Positions 1 to 7,363 of a stretch of DNA of 38,147 nt are shown here, piece after piece. Origin of the DNA: Brevundimonas sp. UBA2388 (GTDB lineage Bacteria; Pseudomonadota; Alphaproteobacteria; Caulobacterales; Caulobacteraceae); NCBI GenBank assembly GCA_002343425.1, contig DDSO01000134.1:1-38147 (forward strand). Reading direction: 5' to 3'. How positions within the stretch are numbered: position 1 is the stretch's first letter; each line of letters begins with the position of its first letter. Both the position numbers and the translations under genes were made by a program. The notes under the pieces were generated by a model. The model had not been told where the DNA came from and made no database searches. It was given only the letters and a program-made list of their open reading frames with translations.

Positions 1-910
1 TTCCGGCCGCCCCTGCCGGCGCGCGGGTGCGTGAGCGAAGGCGGGTGGCCGAGCCCTGGGATTTCCCGCGGGGAGCCGGCTGCGTGCGCAACTTCTGGCG
101 GGCGGGCGACCAGCAGGTGGTCCGACCACCGACCGTGGCGCGGACGAGCGGCGAGTGGGTCCGCGGGCACCGTCCGCCGTCCTCCCAGCGATGATGGAAC
201 AACCAGGTTGAGGGAATGCCGACGTTGAGGTCGGCGGGCAGGGATTCGCCCCGGCCGGCGATCGCGTCGAGCGCCATCCGGCAGACCCGGCGGCATTCCC
301 GCCACAACGTCCGCACCTCGCGCGGCGAGAGTGAGCCGGCGGGGCGGGCGGGATGGAGGGCGGCGCGCCAGAGGATCTCGTCGGCCATCCAGTTACCGAT
401 GCCGGGAAAGCGCTCCTGCATCAGCAGCACGGCCTTGAGGGGCGTGCGCTGCCGGCGGCGAAGGAAGGAGGCGACGGCCTCGAGCGTGAAGGCATCGGAC
501 AGGACGGCCGGGCCGATCCGCGTCCACCAGTCGGGCAGCCCCGGTCCGGCGTGGAATGCGATGCGGCCAAACATGCGCGGATCGGTGAACACGAGCGCGT
601 GCCGCCGGGTGACGAGCACGAGGTGATCGTGCCGGCCGGGCACGTGGTCTGGCTTCGCGACGCTCAGCTCCCCGCTCATGCCGAGATGGACGCCGAGCGA
701 GGCGGCGGGCTGGAAGCGGAAGAGCATCTGCTTTGCGGCCGTGGCGGACGACTGCAGCACCGCGCCGGTCAGTCCGCGCTGCAGGGCACTGACAGCGGTG
801 CCGCGAAAGACCTTTTTCCCGTCGTGGGCGAGCACGCGCTCGATCCGGTCGCCGACCGCGGCGAGGTGCCAGCGTTTCCGGTAGAATTCGACCTCGGCAA
901 GTTCGGGCAT
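1..910 (-). CDS. Fpg/MutM-like DNA glycosylase, C-terminus beyond window edge
   Basis: This is an Fpg/Nei-family base-excision repair glycosylase/AP lyase. The ATG at 910 gives MPELAEVE; after Met removal the catalytic Pro and following Glu stand at the N-terminus as in Fpg. Further family marks are a Lys in AAKQM (the Lys57 region), HLGMSGEL, DPRMFGR and the helix-two-turn-helix segment with GIGNWMADEILWRAALHP. The C-terminal zinc finger is degenerate: of the four canonical cysteines only the first (CPRT) survives, the others becoming Thr, Ser and Arg, while the loop GGRTT keeps the Arg expected to probe the lesion. The frame stays open for 303 codons to base 1 with a basic Arg/Pro-rich tail, longer than the usual 270 or so residues. 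It is the last gene of the minus-strand cluster, 70 bases after the phosphatase gene. Family assignment is firm; substrate preference is unknown. Confidence 0.85.
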   Translation of the reverse strand, partial: MPELAEVEFYRKRWHLAAVGDRIERVLAHDGKKVFRGTAVSALQRGLTGAVLQSSATAAKQMLFRFQPAASLGVHLGMSGELSVAKPDHVPGRHDHLVLVTRRHALVFTDPRMFGRIAFHAGPGLPDWWTRIGPAVLSDAFTLEAVASFLRRRQRTPLKAVLLMQERFPGIGNWMADEILWRAALHPARPAGSLSPREVRTLWRECRRVCRMALDAIAGRGESLPADLNVGIPSTWLFHHRWEDGGRCPRTHSPLVRATVGGRTTCWSPARQKLRTQPAPRGKSQGSATRLRSRTRAPAGAAG

Positions 911-980
911 CGGTGGAGTCGCTCGAGGCGCTGAGAAAGTGGGACCGGGACGAACGGCGAATGCCGGAACGAGTCGGAGG

Positions 981-1535
981 TTACTTCAGGGTGGCGACGA
1001 ACTCCACCAGACTGGGAAACACCGGCACGCCCGGCCGGTCCGCCGCGGCCCAGCCCGCGGCGTCGTGTTTGCCGGTGCAGACCGCCACGGCGTGGATGTG
1101 CGCGTTGAGGCCGGCGTCGACGTCGCCTTCGCGGTCGCCCACCATCCAGCAATGCCGGGGATCGAGCCCGTGGCGCGCGATACTCTCGAGGATGAACCGG
1201 GGCGACGGCTTGCGGTAGAGCGGCGGATCGCCCGGGCCTTCGGTGGCGATGCAACGGTCGGTGAAAAGGGGCGGGGTGAGTCCGATGAGCTCCTCCATGC
1301 GGGCATTGCAGCGATGGACGTCGTCCACCGTGAAATAGCCGCGGGCGACACCGGACTGATTGGTGAACAGGAACAGGTGGTAACCGAGCGCGCGCGCGTG
1401 GGCGAGGGCGCCCGCGATGCCCGGAATCAGTTCCACGTCGGCCGGGTCGGCGAGGTAGTGCTTGTCGGGAATCAACGTGCCGTCGCGGTCGAGAAAGAGC
1501 GCGCGGCCGGCGGGAATGGGAGGCGTCGAGGCCAA
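981..1535 (-). CDS. gmhB: GmhB-like HAD-IIIA phosphatase (D,D-heptose 1,7-bisphosphate 7-phosphatase)
   Basis: 184-residue HAD-superfamily phosphatase. Motif I is FLDRDGT (nucleophile Asp16, acid/base Asp18), motif II is TNQSG, motif III is YRKPSP and motif IV is GDREGDVDAG, all in the order seen in GmhB and histidinol-phosphate phosphatases. The CxH...CxC zinc loop of classical GmhB before motif III is absent; only one Cys remains in that stretch. The start is TTG at 1535, three bases after the stop of the upstream heptose kinase gene, and no ATG precedes motif I. Pairing with an HldE-type kinase supports removal of the C7 phosphate in ADP-heptose (LPS core) synthesis; this role is inferred from context because HAD-IIIA specificity is hard to read from sequence. 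Confidence 0.8.
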   Translation of the reverse strand: MASTPPIPAGRALFLDRDGTLIPDKHYLADPADVELIPGIAGALAHARALGYHLFLFTNQSGVARGYFTVDDVHRCNARMEELIGLTPPLFTDRCIATEGPGDPPLYRKPSPRFILESIARHGLDPRHCWMVGDREGDVDAGLNAHIHAVAVCTGKHDAAGWAAADRPGVPVFPSLVEFVATLK

Positions 1536-1538
1536 GGC

Positions 1539-2513
1539 TCAGCGACGGTTGACGTAGGCGAGCAGCTCCTTCGGCGTGACGGTCGCGGTGCCGAGCTTGC
1601 CGACGACGACGCCGGCCGCGGCGTTGGCGAACTGCGCCGCGGTTTCTAGCGGCGCGCCGGCGGCGAGCGCCAGCACCAGGGCGGCGAGCGAGGTGTCGCC
1701 GGCGCCGGAGACGTCGAAGACCTCGCGCGCGGCGGTGGGGATGGTCTTGAGGATCTGCCCGTCGGAGCTGAGCAGCATGCCATCCTCGCCGAGGGTGATG
1801 ACGAGGTGCTTCGTGGCGTAGAGTTCGTGCAGGCGCGCGCAGACCTCGGCGGCGGGGAACGGCGTGTGCGGCAGCGGCTCGATGCCGGCGAGCTGGAGCG
1901 CTTCGCGCTTGTTCGGCGTGATGAGGTCCAGGTCGCGGAACTGGAGGCGGCGTCTGGGCTTCGGGTCGAGGGCGACGAACGTGCCGGCGGCCCGCGCGAG
2001 GTCCGTGACCCGGCCCACCACTTCGTCGGTGAGAATGCCCTTCGCGTAATCGGACAGGATGACGGCGTCGGCGTCGGCGATGGCGGCGGCGAGCAGCTTC
2101 TCCGCGCGCGCGGCGGAAAGGTGATAGGCGGTCGGCGGCGCCTCGCGGTCGAGTCGGCAGAGCTGCTGGTGCTGGACGAGCACCCGCGTCTTCACGATGG
2201 TGGGCGCGCTGCCGGGCGTCGCGAGGGTGTCGATCTTGCGGCTGTGGAGGATGGTCGTGAGCCGGGCGCCGGCGTCGTCCTGACCGATGAAGCCCGCGAC
2301 CGTGCAGCGGGCGCCGAGCGAGGCCAGGTTGAGGGCGACATTGGCGGCGCCGCCGGCGGTCCAGGAGTCGCGGGCGATATCGACCACCGGCACCGGCGCC
2401 TCCGGGGAAATGCGGGTGGCATCGCCCCAGATGTAATGGTCGAGCATGACATCGCCGACCACGAGAATGCGCAGGCGCGCGAACTTCTTCAGCAGCGGGG
2501 AGAGGCCTTTCAT
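1539..2513 (-). CDS. hldA: D-glycero-beta-D-manno-heptose-7-phosphate kinase (HldE kinase domain, HldA type)
   Basis: 324-residue PfkB/ribokinase-family kinase corresponding to the N-terminal half of bifunctional HldE; no nucleotidyltransferase domain follows, so it is a stand-alone HldA-type kinase. Visible marks are the N-terminal VVGDVMLDHYIWG, the substrate-side TAGGAANVALNLA, ITLGEDGM, and the C-terminal PfkB signature DVSGAGDTSLAAL holding the catalytic Asp. It phosphorylates heptose-7-phosphate at C1 ahead of GmhB. The ATG at 2513 overlaps the stop of the upstream peptidase gene (ATGA), and its stop lies three bases before the phosphatase start, so the cluster is probably translationally coupled. 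The separate adenylyltransferase needed to finish ADP-heptose is not in the window. Confidence 0.88.
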   Translation of the reverse strand: MKGLSPLLKKFARLRILVVGDVMLDHYIWGDATRISPEAPVPVVDIARDSWTAGGAANVALNLASLGARCTVAGFIGQDDAGARLTTILHSRKIDTLATPGSAPTIVKTRVLVQHQQLCRLDREAPPTAYHLSAARAEKLLAAAIADADAVILSDYAKGILTDEVVGRVTDLARAAGTFVALDPKPRRRLQFRDLDLITPNKREALQLAGIEPLPHTPFPAAEVCARLHELYATKHLVITLGEDGMLLSSDGQILKTIPTAAREVFDVSGAGDTSLAALVLALAAGAPLETAAQFANAAAGVVVGKLGTATVTPKELLAYVNRR

Positions 2514-3241
2514 CGGAGTTCCCAGTCGTAGGAATAACGGGAAAGCATCCGGGGGCGGCCGGTGGTGACCTGCACCACGTCCTCGATGCGGCAGCCGCCG
2601 AGACCGGGGTAGTAGAGGCCGGGTTCGACGGTGACCACCGAATCGGGCAGCAGCGTCCAGTCGACGCTGCCGCTGAGCCGCGGCGGCTCGTGCACCGCGA
2701 GCCCGAGGCCGTGGCCGGTGCCGTGGAAGTAGCCGACCGAGCCGCGCGCGGTGTGGCGCGTGCGGAACCCGCGTGACTCGAACAGCGCGACGACGCCGCG
2801 GTGCACCTCGCGGCCGTTGACGCCGGCGGTGATGGCGCGGATCGCGCCGGCTTGCGCATCGCGCACGGCGGCGACGAGCGCGCGCTGGGCATCGGAGGCG
2901 CGGCCGCGGAGGAACGTGCGGGTCATGTCGCCGTGGAAGCCGGTGCGCGTCACCCGCGGGAAGATGTCGATGATGATGAGGTCGCCCGGCCGGAGGGGCC
3001 CCGAGCCGCGTTCGTGCGGATCGCAGGCCTGGTCGCCGCCGGCGACGATCGTGTTGGCCGAGACGGCGCCGGCCTCGAGGCAGGCGACCTCGATCGCGAA
3101 CTTGAGCAGTTCGCTCGTCACCACCTTGCCCTGGTGCAGCAGCCGCCGGCCCCGTGGGCGGCTCGCGCGCAGGATCCGCTCGGCGGCGGCGAAACCCAGC
3201 GCGCTGCAGCGGTTGCCCTCGCGGATGGCGGCGGCTTCGGC
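2510..3241 (-). CDS. M24-family metallopeptidase (Xaa-Pro aminopeptidase type), 5' end lost at junction
   Basis: About 243 residues of a creatinase/aminopeptidase P fold. All five dinuclear-metal ligands are visible in order: Asp in IIIDIFP, Asp in HGDMTRTF, His in GTGHGLGLAVHEP, Glu in TVEPGLYY and Glu in CRIEDVVQV. Family-like sequence begins near AAAIREGNRC (about 3215-3235); upstream of that the frame is only the antisense of bamB. The N-terminal domain expected of this family (roughly 130-150 residues) and any start codon are therefore missing. The stop overlaps the start of the heptose kinase gene by four bases. Function is probably cleavage of X-Pro peptides; exact specificity cannot be read. 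Confidence 0.85.
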   Translation of the reverse strand, partial: AEAAAIREGNRCSALGFAAAERILRASRPRGRRLLHQGKVVTSELLKFAIEVACLEAGAVSANTIVAGGDQACDPHERGSGPLRPGDLIIIDIFPRVTRTGFHGDMTRTFLRGRASDAQRALVAAVRDAQAGAIRAITAGVNGREVHRGVVALFESRGFRTRHTARGSVGYFHGTGHGLGLAVHEPPRLSGSVDWTLLPDSVVTVEPGLYYPGLGGCRIEDVVQVTTGRPRMLSRYSYDWELR

Positions 3242-3255
3242 GGCGGCGTCGCCGT
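3225..3255. other. Probable chimeric junction between two genomes
   Basis: On the minus strand an M24 peptidase reads leftward from here without an N-terminus; on the plus strand a BamB beta-propeller reads rightward from here without an N-terminus. The shared stretch is GGC/GCC-rich low-complexity sequence readable in both proteins, so the exact breakpoint cannot be placed. Two genes transcribed away from each other with no intergenic DNA, both lacking 5' ends, is not a viable natural arrangement. I infer an assembly or cloning chimera; a real rearrangement that destroyed both genes is the alternative. Confidence 0.8.
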
Positions 3256-4132
3256 CGGCGGCGGCAAGGTCTTTGTGTCCTCGGGCTATCGCACCGTCAC
3301 CGCCATCGATCAGGCCTCCGGCGCCGTGATCTGGACCACCCCGGTCGATGTGCCCATCCACGGCGCGCCCACCGTCTCGGGCGGCCGGGTCTTCGTCGTC
3401 GACGTCGAGAACCAGATCCAGGCTTTCGACACCACCACCGGCGCCCAGGACTGGTCCTATCGCGGTATTCCCGAGCCGGCCCGCATCCTGCGCGCCTCCA
3501 GCCCCGCTGTGACCGGCGATACGGTGATCGCGCCCTTCTCGTCCGGCGAAGTGGTGGCCCTGCGCGCCTCGACCGGCCAGTCGCTGTGGCAGCAGGTCCT
3601 GTCGCGCACCAGCCGCACCAGCGCCCTGTCCGAAATCCGCGACATCGCCGGCCGTCCGGTGATCAGCCGGGGCGTCGTCTACGCCGTCAGCCATTCGGGC
3701 GTGCTGTCCGCCATGGATATCCGCTCGGGCCAACCGAAATGGGCGCCCCTGCCGATCGCCGGCGTCAACGCGCCCCTGCCGGTCGGCGACGTTGTCTATG
3801 TCGTGTCCAAGGACGGCGAACTGACCGTCATCAACCGCGACAGCGGCCAGATCTACTGGACCCGCGACCTCAATGAGGGCCGCGTCCGCCAGGAAGGCGG
3901 CATTTTCGGCTTCTTCGATCGCACCGTACGCCCGGTCTGGTCAGGACCGCTGATGGCCTCGAACCGGCTGGTGCTGACCAATTCGGACGGCGAACTGGTC
4001 GCCTTCGACCCCAAGACCGGCGTCCAGACCGCCTCGATCCGCATGGGCGGGCCGGTCTATATCGCTCCGGCCGCCTACAACGGCGCGCTTTATGTGCTCA
4101 CCGACAAGGGCGACCTCGTCAGCATTCGCTGA
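3236..4132 (+). CDS. bamB: Outer membrane assembly lipoprotein BamB, 5' part missing
   Basis: About 298 residues of a PQQ-repeat beta-propeller. Repeats of the type VTAIDQASGAVIWTTPV, IQAFDTTTGAQDW, VVALRASTGQSLW, LTVINRDSGQIYWTRDL and LVAFDPKTGVQT are visible, ending GDLVSIR and TGA. BamB is the periplasmic lipoprotein of the Bam complex that helps BamA insert outer-membrane beta-barrel proteins. The signal peptide, lipobox cysteine and first blades are absent because the sequence is cut at the junction near 3240; a full-length protein would be expected to have more than 400 residues. der follows after 32 bases, the usual bamB-der order in alphaproteobacteria, which supports the call. Confidence 0.9.
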   Translation, partial: FGGGVAVGGGKVFVSSGYRTVTAIDQASGAVIWTTPVDVPIHGAPTVSGGRVFVVDVENQIQAFDTTTGAQDWSYRGIPEPARILRASSPAVTGDTVIAPFSSGEVVALRASTGQSLWQQVLSRTSRTSALSEIRDIAGRPVISRGVVYAVSHSGVLSAMDIRSGQPKWAPLPIAGVNAPLPVGDVVYVVSKDGELTVINRDSGQIYWTRDLNEGRVRQEGGIFGFFDRTVRPVWSGPLMASNRLVLTNSDGELVAFDPKTGVQTASIRMGGPVYIAPAAYNGALYVLTDKGDLVSIR

Positions 4133-4164
4133 CGCTGGAACTCAATCTGCGTTAGAAGGCCGAC

Positions 4165-5787
4165 ATGGCTCTCAAAGTCGCCATCGTCGGCCGCCCCAAT
4201 GTGGGCAAGTCGACACTATTCAATCGCCTCGTCGGCAAGCGCCTCGCGCTGGTCGACGACCGGCCGGGCGTGACCCGCGACCGGCGGTACGCGGATGGCA
4301 ACATCGGCGATATGGACCTGACCCTCATCGACACCGCCGGCTATGAGGACGTCACCGACGACAGCCTCGAATCGCGGATGCGTGAACAGACCGAGGCGGC
4401 GCTGGAAGACGGCGACCTGATCCTGTTCATGATGGACGCCCGTGAGGGCGTGACCTCGCTGGACCAGATATTTGCCGAACGGCTGCGCAAACAGCACAAG
4501 CCCGTCATCCTGCTGGCCAACAAGTCCGAGAGCCGCGAGAGCGGCGGCGGCATCGGCGAGGCCTATTCGCTGGGCTTCGGCGAGCCGGTCGCCATCTCGG
4601 CCGAGCACGGCGAGGGCATGGCGGACCTGTATGCCGCCGTGGTGGCCGCCAGCGCCGACATCTTTGTCGAAGAGGTCGATGAGCCCGACAAGCCGATCCG
4701 CATCGCCATCATCGGCCGGCCCAACGCCGGCAAGTCGACCCTGATCAATCGCCTGATCGGTGAAGACCGCATGCTGACCGGCCCCGAGGCCGGCATCACC
4801 CGGGATTCCATCTCGGTCGACTGGGAGTACGAAGGCCAGAACATCCGACTGGTCGACACCGCCGGGATGCGCCGCAAGGCCCGGGTGCAGGAAAAGCTGG
4901 AGAAGCTGTCGGTCGCCGACACCATCCGCGCCATCACCTTCGCCGAGGTGGTCGTGCTGGTCATGGACAAGGACGACGCCTTCGACACCCAGGATCTGCA
5001 GCTGGCCGATCTGGTCGAGCGCGAGGGGCGGGCGCTGGTCTATGTCGCCGCCAAATGGGACCTGGAAGAGAGCCCGCAGGCCAAACTGGCCAAGCTGACC
5101 CAGATGGCCGAGGACAAGCTGCCGCAGCTGAAGGGGTCGCCCTTCGTGGCCCTGTCGTCGCACAGCGGCCGCGGCGTCGAGCGGCTGATGCCCGCCGTGT
5201 TGCAGGCGCACGCGACCTGGTCGGTCAAGGTCAAGACCAAGGACCTGAACACCTGGCTGTCCATGGCCACCCAGAGGCATCCGCCCCCCGCCGTCGACGG
5301 CAAGCGGATCAAGCCCAAATACATGGCCCAGACCAAGGCCCGGCCGCCGACCTTCGTGCTGATGGCCAGCCGCGCCGAGTCCATGCCGGAGCAGTACAAA
5401 CGCTATCTGGTCAACAATCTGCGCGAGTCCTTCGACCTGCCGGGCACGCCGATCCGGCTGATCGTCAAGTCGGGCAGCGAGAACCCCTATGCGCCGGGCG
5501 GCTCCAAATCGGGGCCCGAACGCTACAAGGGCGACGCCAAGACCGCGCCGCGCAAGGTCATCAAGAAGGCCGAGCGCGCCGAGATGCTGTCCAACCTGCC
5601 CGGCAAGGCGCTGGAGCAGAAGAAGGCCGGCAAGACCAAGCTCAAGCCTCTCGCGGGGCTGAAAGCCAGCGCCAACAAGAAGGCCGGTTCGTCGGTCGCC
5701 GTCCAGAAGGGCGCACGGGGCGGGGCGCGTCAGGTGTCACGGTCGGGGCGCGTGCGGACCGGTCAGAAACACGCGCCGAAGAAATAG
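4165..5787 (+). CDS. der: Ribosome biogenesis GTPase Der (EngA)
   Basis: 540-residue double GTPase required for 50S subunit maturation. G domain 1 has the P-loop GRPNVGKST (9-17), DTAG (56-59) and NKSE (from 119). G domain 2 has GRPNAGKST (184-192) and DTAG (231-234), but its G4 motif reads AKWD (296-299) in place of NKWD, losing the guanine-contacting Asn. A KH-like domain follows with HPPPAV, KYMAQTKARPPTFV and RRYLVN-like features. The last 80 or so residues form a Lys/Arg/Gly/Ala-rich tail, probably disordered and RNA-binding. The ATG at 4165 is set by the immediate P-loop context MALKVAIVGRP. It lies 32 bases after bamB. Confidence 0.97.
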   Translation: MALKVAIVGRPNVGKSTLFNRLVGKRLALVDDRPGVTRDRRYADGNIGDMDLTLIDTAGYEDVTDDSLESRMREQTEAALEDGDLILFMMDAREGVTSLDQIFAERLRKQHKPVILLANKSESRESGGGIGEAYSLGFGEPVAISAEHGEGMADLYAAVVAASADIFVEEVDEPDKPIRIAIIGRPNAGKSTLINRLIGEDRMLTGPEAGITRDSISVDWEYEGQNIRLVDTAGMRRKARVQEKLEKLSVADTIRAITFAEVVVLVMDKDDAFDTQDLQLADLVEREGRALVYVAAKWDLEESPQAKLAKLTQMAEDKLPQLKGSPFVALSSHSGRGVERLMPAVLQAHATWSVKVKTKDLNTWLSMATQRHPPPAVDGKRIKPKYMAQTKARPPTFVLMASRAESMPEQYKRYLVNNLRESFDLPGTPIRLIVKSGSENPYAPGGSKSGPERYKGDAKTAPRKVIKKAERAEMLSNLPGKALEQKKAGKTKLKPLAGLKASANKKAGSSVAVQKGARGGARQVSRSGRVRTGQKHAPKK

Positions 5788-5801
5788 GGTCGTCGCGCCC
5801 T

Positions 5802-6197
5802 TCAGTGGCGGCGCGCCACGAACAGGGGAATGAGGCCGTAAGCGGCCTGGGCCAGAAGGCCGATCGCGCCTGCGGCGGTGGCCCAGGCCGCGACCTGCTG
5901 AGCCAGCGGGCGGCCGAACAGCAGGAGCGACATCGCTGTCTCGACGGTCAACAGAAGCAGGAAGGCGGCCAGCCCCATCATCAGCCGATCCGAAGTCCGC
6001 GCCGGGATCGAGAACCGCCGGATGGTCCAGCCGGCGGCGCGCCAGCTGATGAACAGGATGATCGGCGCCTCGATCAGGACCGCAAGGACCTCGCCGGCCA
6101 TGGGCGCGATGAAGAGTGTTCGGACAACGCCGAGGAGGAAGGCGAGACTGAAGACGATGGCGAAATAGGCGGCCGCCGCTGTGAGCGCCCGTTGCAT
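5802..6197 (-). CDS. Small integral membrane protein of unknown function
   Basis: 131-residue hydrophobic protein with about four predicted membrane segments: the N-terminal region around AYFAIVFSLAFLLGVV, GEVLAVLIEAPIILFISW, LMMGLAAFLLLLTVETAMSLL and a last one near AGAIGLLAQAAYGLIPLF. It ends with the basic VARRH. I do not recognise a named family. The ATG at 6197 follows the stop of the upstream dehydrogenase gene by two bases, so the two are almost certainly translated from one message. Convergent with der, 14 bases apart. Confidence 0.75.
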   Translation of the reverse strand: MQRALTAAAAYFAIVFSLAFLLGVVRTLFIAPMAGEVLAVLIEAPIILFISWRAAGWTIRRFSIPARTSDRLMMGLAAFLLLLTVETAMSLLLFGRPLAQQVAAWATAAGAIGLLAQAAYGLIPLFVARRH

Positions 6198-6199
6198 GG

Positions 6200-6952
6200 T
6201 CAGATCAGCGCCGCCACGCCCGGACCCGCTGACCACTCCTTGAAGCTGATCTCCAGCGGCGACTGCCGGTCGCCCCGCGCCAGTTCGACGATCAGGGGGC
6301 CGATGACCGACGGGTGGACCACGGTCTCCGGATCCTCGCCCGGATAGGCCTGGGCGCGCATCTGGGTTCGCATGCGGCCGGGATCGACGATGGAGACCCG
6401 CACCGGCGTCGACTCGATCTCGTCGGCCCAGCATTTGACCAAGGCCTCTGCCCCCGCCTTCGTCGCGGCGTACATGCCCCAGAAGGCCTTTGGCGCGGCG
6501 GCGACGCTGGTGGTGACATAGACGGCGCGTCCCGCGTCCGAGGCCTTCAGCAGCGGCTCCAGGGAGCGAATCAGGCGGTAGACGGCGGTGAAGTTGGTCT
6601 TTTCGACCTTGGCCCAGACGCGGGGGTCGGCGTGGCTGACCGGAGTCAGGCCCGAGGCCCCCATGGTCGCCGCCGCCTGCACCCAGATGTCGAGGCGTCC
6701 GAACCGCTCGAAGATGGCCCCGCCCAGCCGGTCGATGGCGCCGCCGTCCACCAGATCGAACGGGATCAGGGTGGCGTGCCTGCCGGTGGCGGCGAAGATG
6801 GCGTCGTCCAGCTCTTCCAGTCCGCCGACCGTCCGCGCCGTGGCGATCACATGCGCGCCGGCTTTCGCCAGGGCGAGGGCGCTTTCATAGCCGATGCCGC
6901 GCGAGGCTCCGACAACGAGGGCGATACGGTCCTTGAGGGGTAGGTCGGTCAT
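6200..6952 (-). CDS. SDR-family NAD(P)-dependent oxidoreductase
   Basis: 250-residue short-chain dehydrogenase/reductase. The Rossmann cofactor motif is VVGASRGIGYESALA near residue 14, with GRLDIWVQAAA as an NNAG-like element. The catalytic Ser lies in VYVTTSVAA and the YxxxK pair in MYAATKAGAEALVK. The Arg in IATARTVGG after the second strand hints at NADP preference. The substrate cannot be read. The ATG at 6952 is chosen because the homologous fold begins directly with LKDRIALVVGAS; the longer open frame upstream is the antisense of the neighbouring gene. It belongs to a minus-strand run behind radA, cvpA and purF. Confidence 0.9.
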   Translation of the reverse strand: MTDLPLKDRIALVVGASRGIGYESALALAKAGAHVIATARTVGGLEELDDAIFAATGRHATLIPFDLVDGGAIDRLGGAIFERFGRLDIWVQAAATMGASGLTPVSHADPRVWAKVEKTNFTAVYRLIRSLEPLLKASDAGRAVYVTTSVAAAPKAFWGMYAATKAGAEALVKCWADEIESTPVRVSIVDPGRMRTQMRAQAYPGEDPETVVHPSVIGPLIVELARGDRQSPLEISFKEWSAGPGVAALI

Positions 6953-6989
6953 GGCGGGCCTGATAGCGCGCCCGTCGGCCCGGCGGAAG

Positions 6990-7334
6990 CTAGAACCCGG
7001 GGGCCGGTTGCCACAGGCTGAAGCTGACCCCCTGGTCGTCGCTGACGACGGCCGTGATGCCGGAGGGGGTCTCGGACGGTATGGCCGCCTTGCCTCCCAG
7101 CTCCACCACCCGGGCGCACAGCCGCTCGACGTCTTCGACGCGGAAATACAGGTGGGAATTGGCCTTGGCACGCTCAACCTTGGTGAAGCCGAAGGACGGC
7201 TGACCACCCGCCACGTGGGCGTAGTTCGGATGCGATTCAGCCTCGTCAAAGGTCCAGCCGAACAAGGCGGAATAGAAGGCCCGCGCCTTTTCGACGTTCT
7301 CGGTGTCCATGGTGAAGTAACCGAGCTGGATCAT
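6990..7334 (-). CDS. VOC-family (glyoxalase/bleomycin-resistance-like) protein
   Basis: 114 residues forming one vicinal-oxygen-chelate module: FTMDTENVEKARAFYSALFGW is the typical first beta-alpha-beta element, followed by HLYFRVEDVERLCARVVELGG and a closing VSDDQGVSFSLWQP. Proteins with this layout are a large, mostly uncharacterised set of putative glyoxalases; the substrate is unknown. The ATG at 7334 gives MIQLGYFTM, matching the usual N-terminus. It sits between purF (29 bases upstream) and the dehydrogenase gene, so co-transcription with purF is likely. Confidence 0.85.
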   Translation of the reverse strand: MIQLGYFTMDTENVEKARAFYSALFGWTFDEAESHPNYAHVAGGQPSFGFTKVERAKANSHLYFRVEDVERLCARVVELGGKAAIPSETPSGITAVVSDDQGVSFSLWQPAPGF

Positions 7335-7363
7335 TGCGTGTCCTGTGCCGAGCGTTATGGCTC

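Noticed and set aside
769..2892. Long minus-strand open frame of 707 codons across the left gene cluster
   Set aside because: It is Arg/Pro/Ala-rich and out of frame with three well-supported genes on the same strand; a GC-driven shadow.
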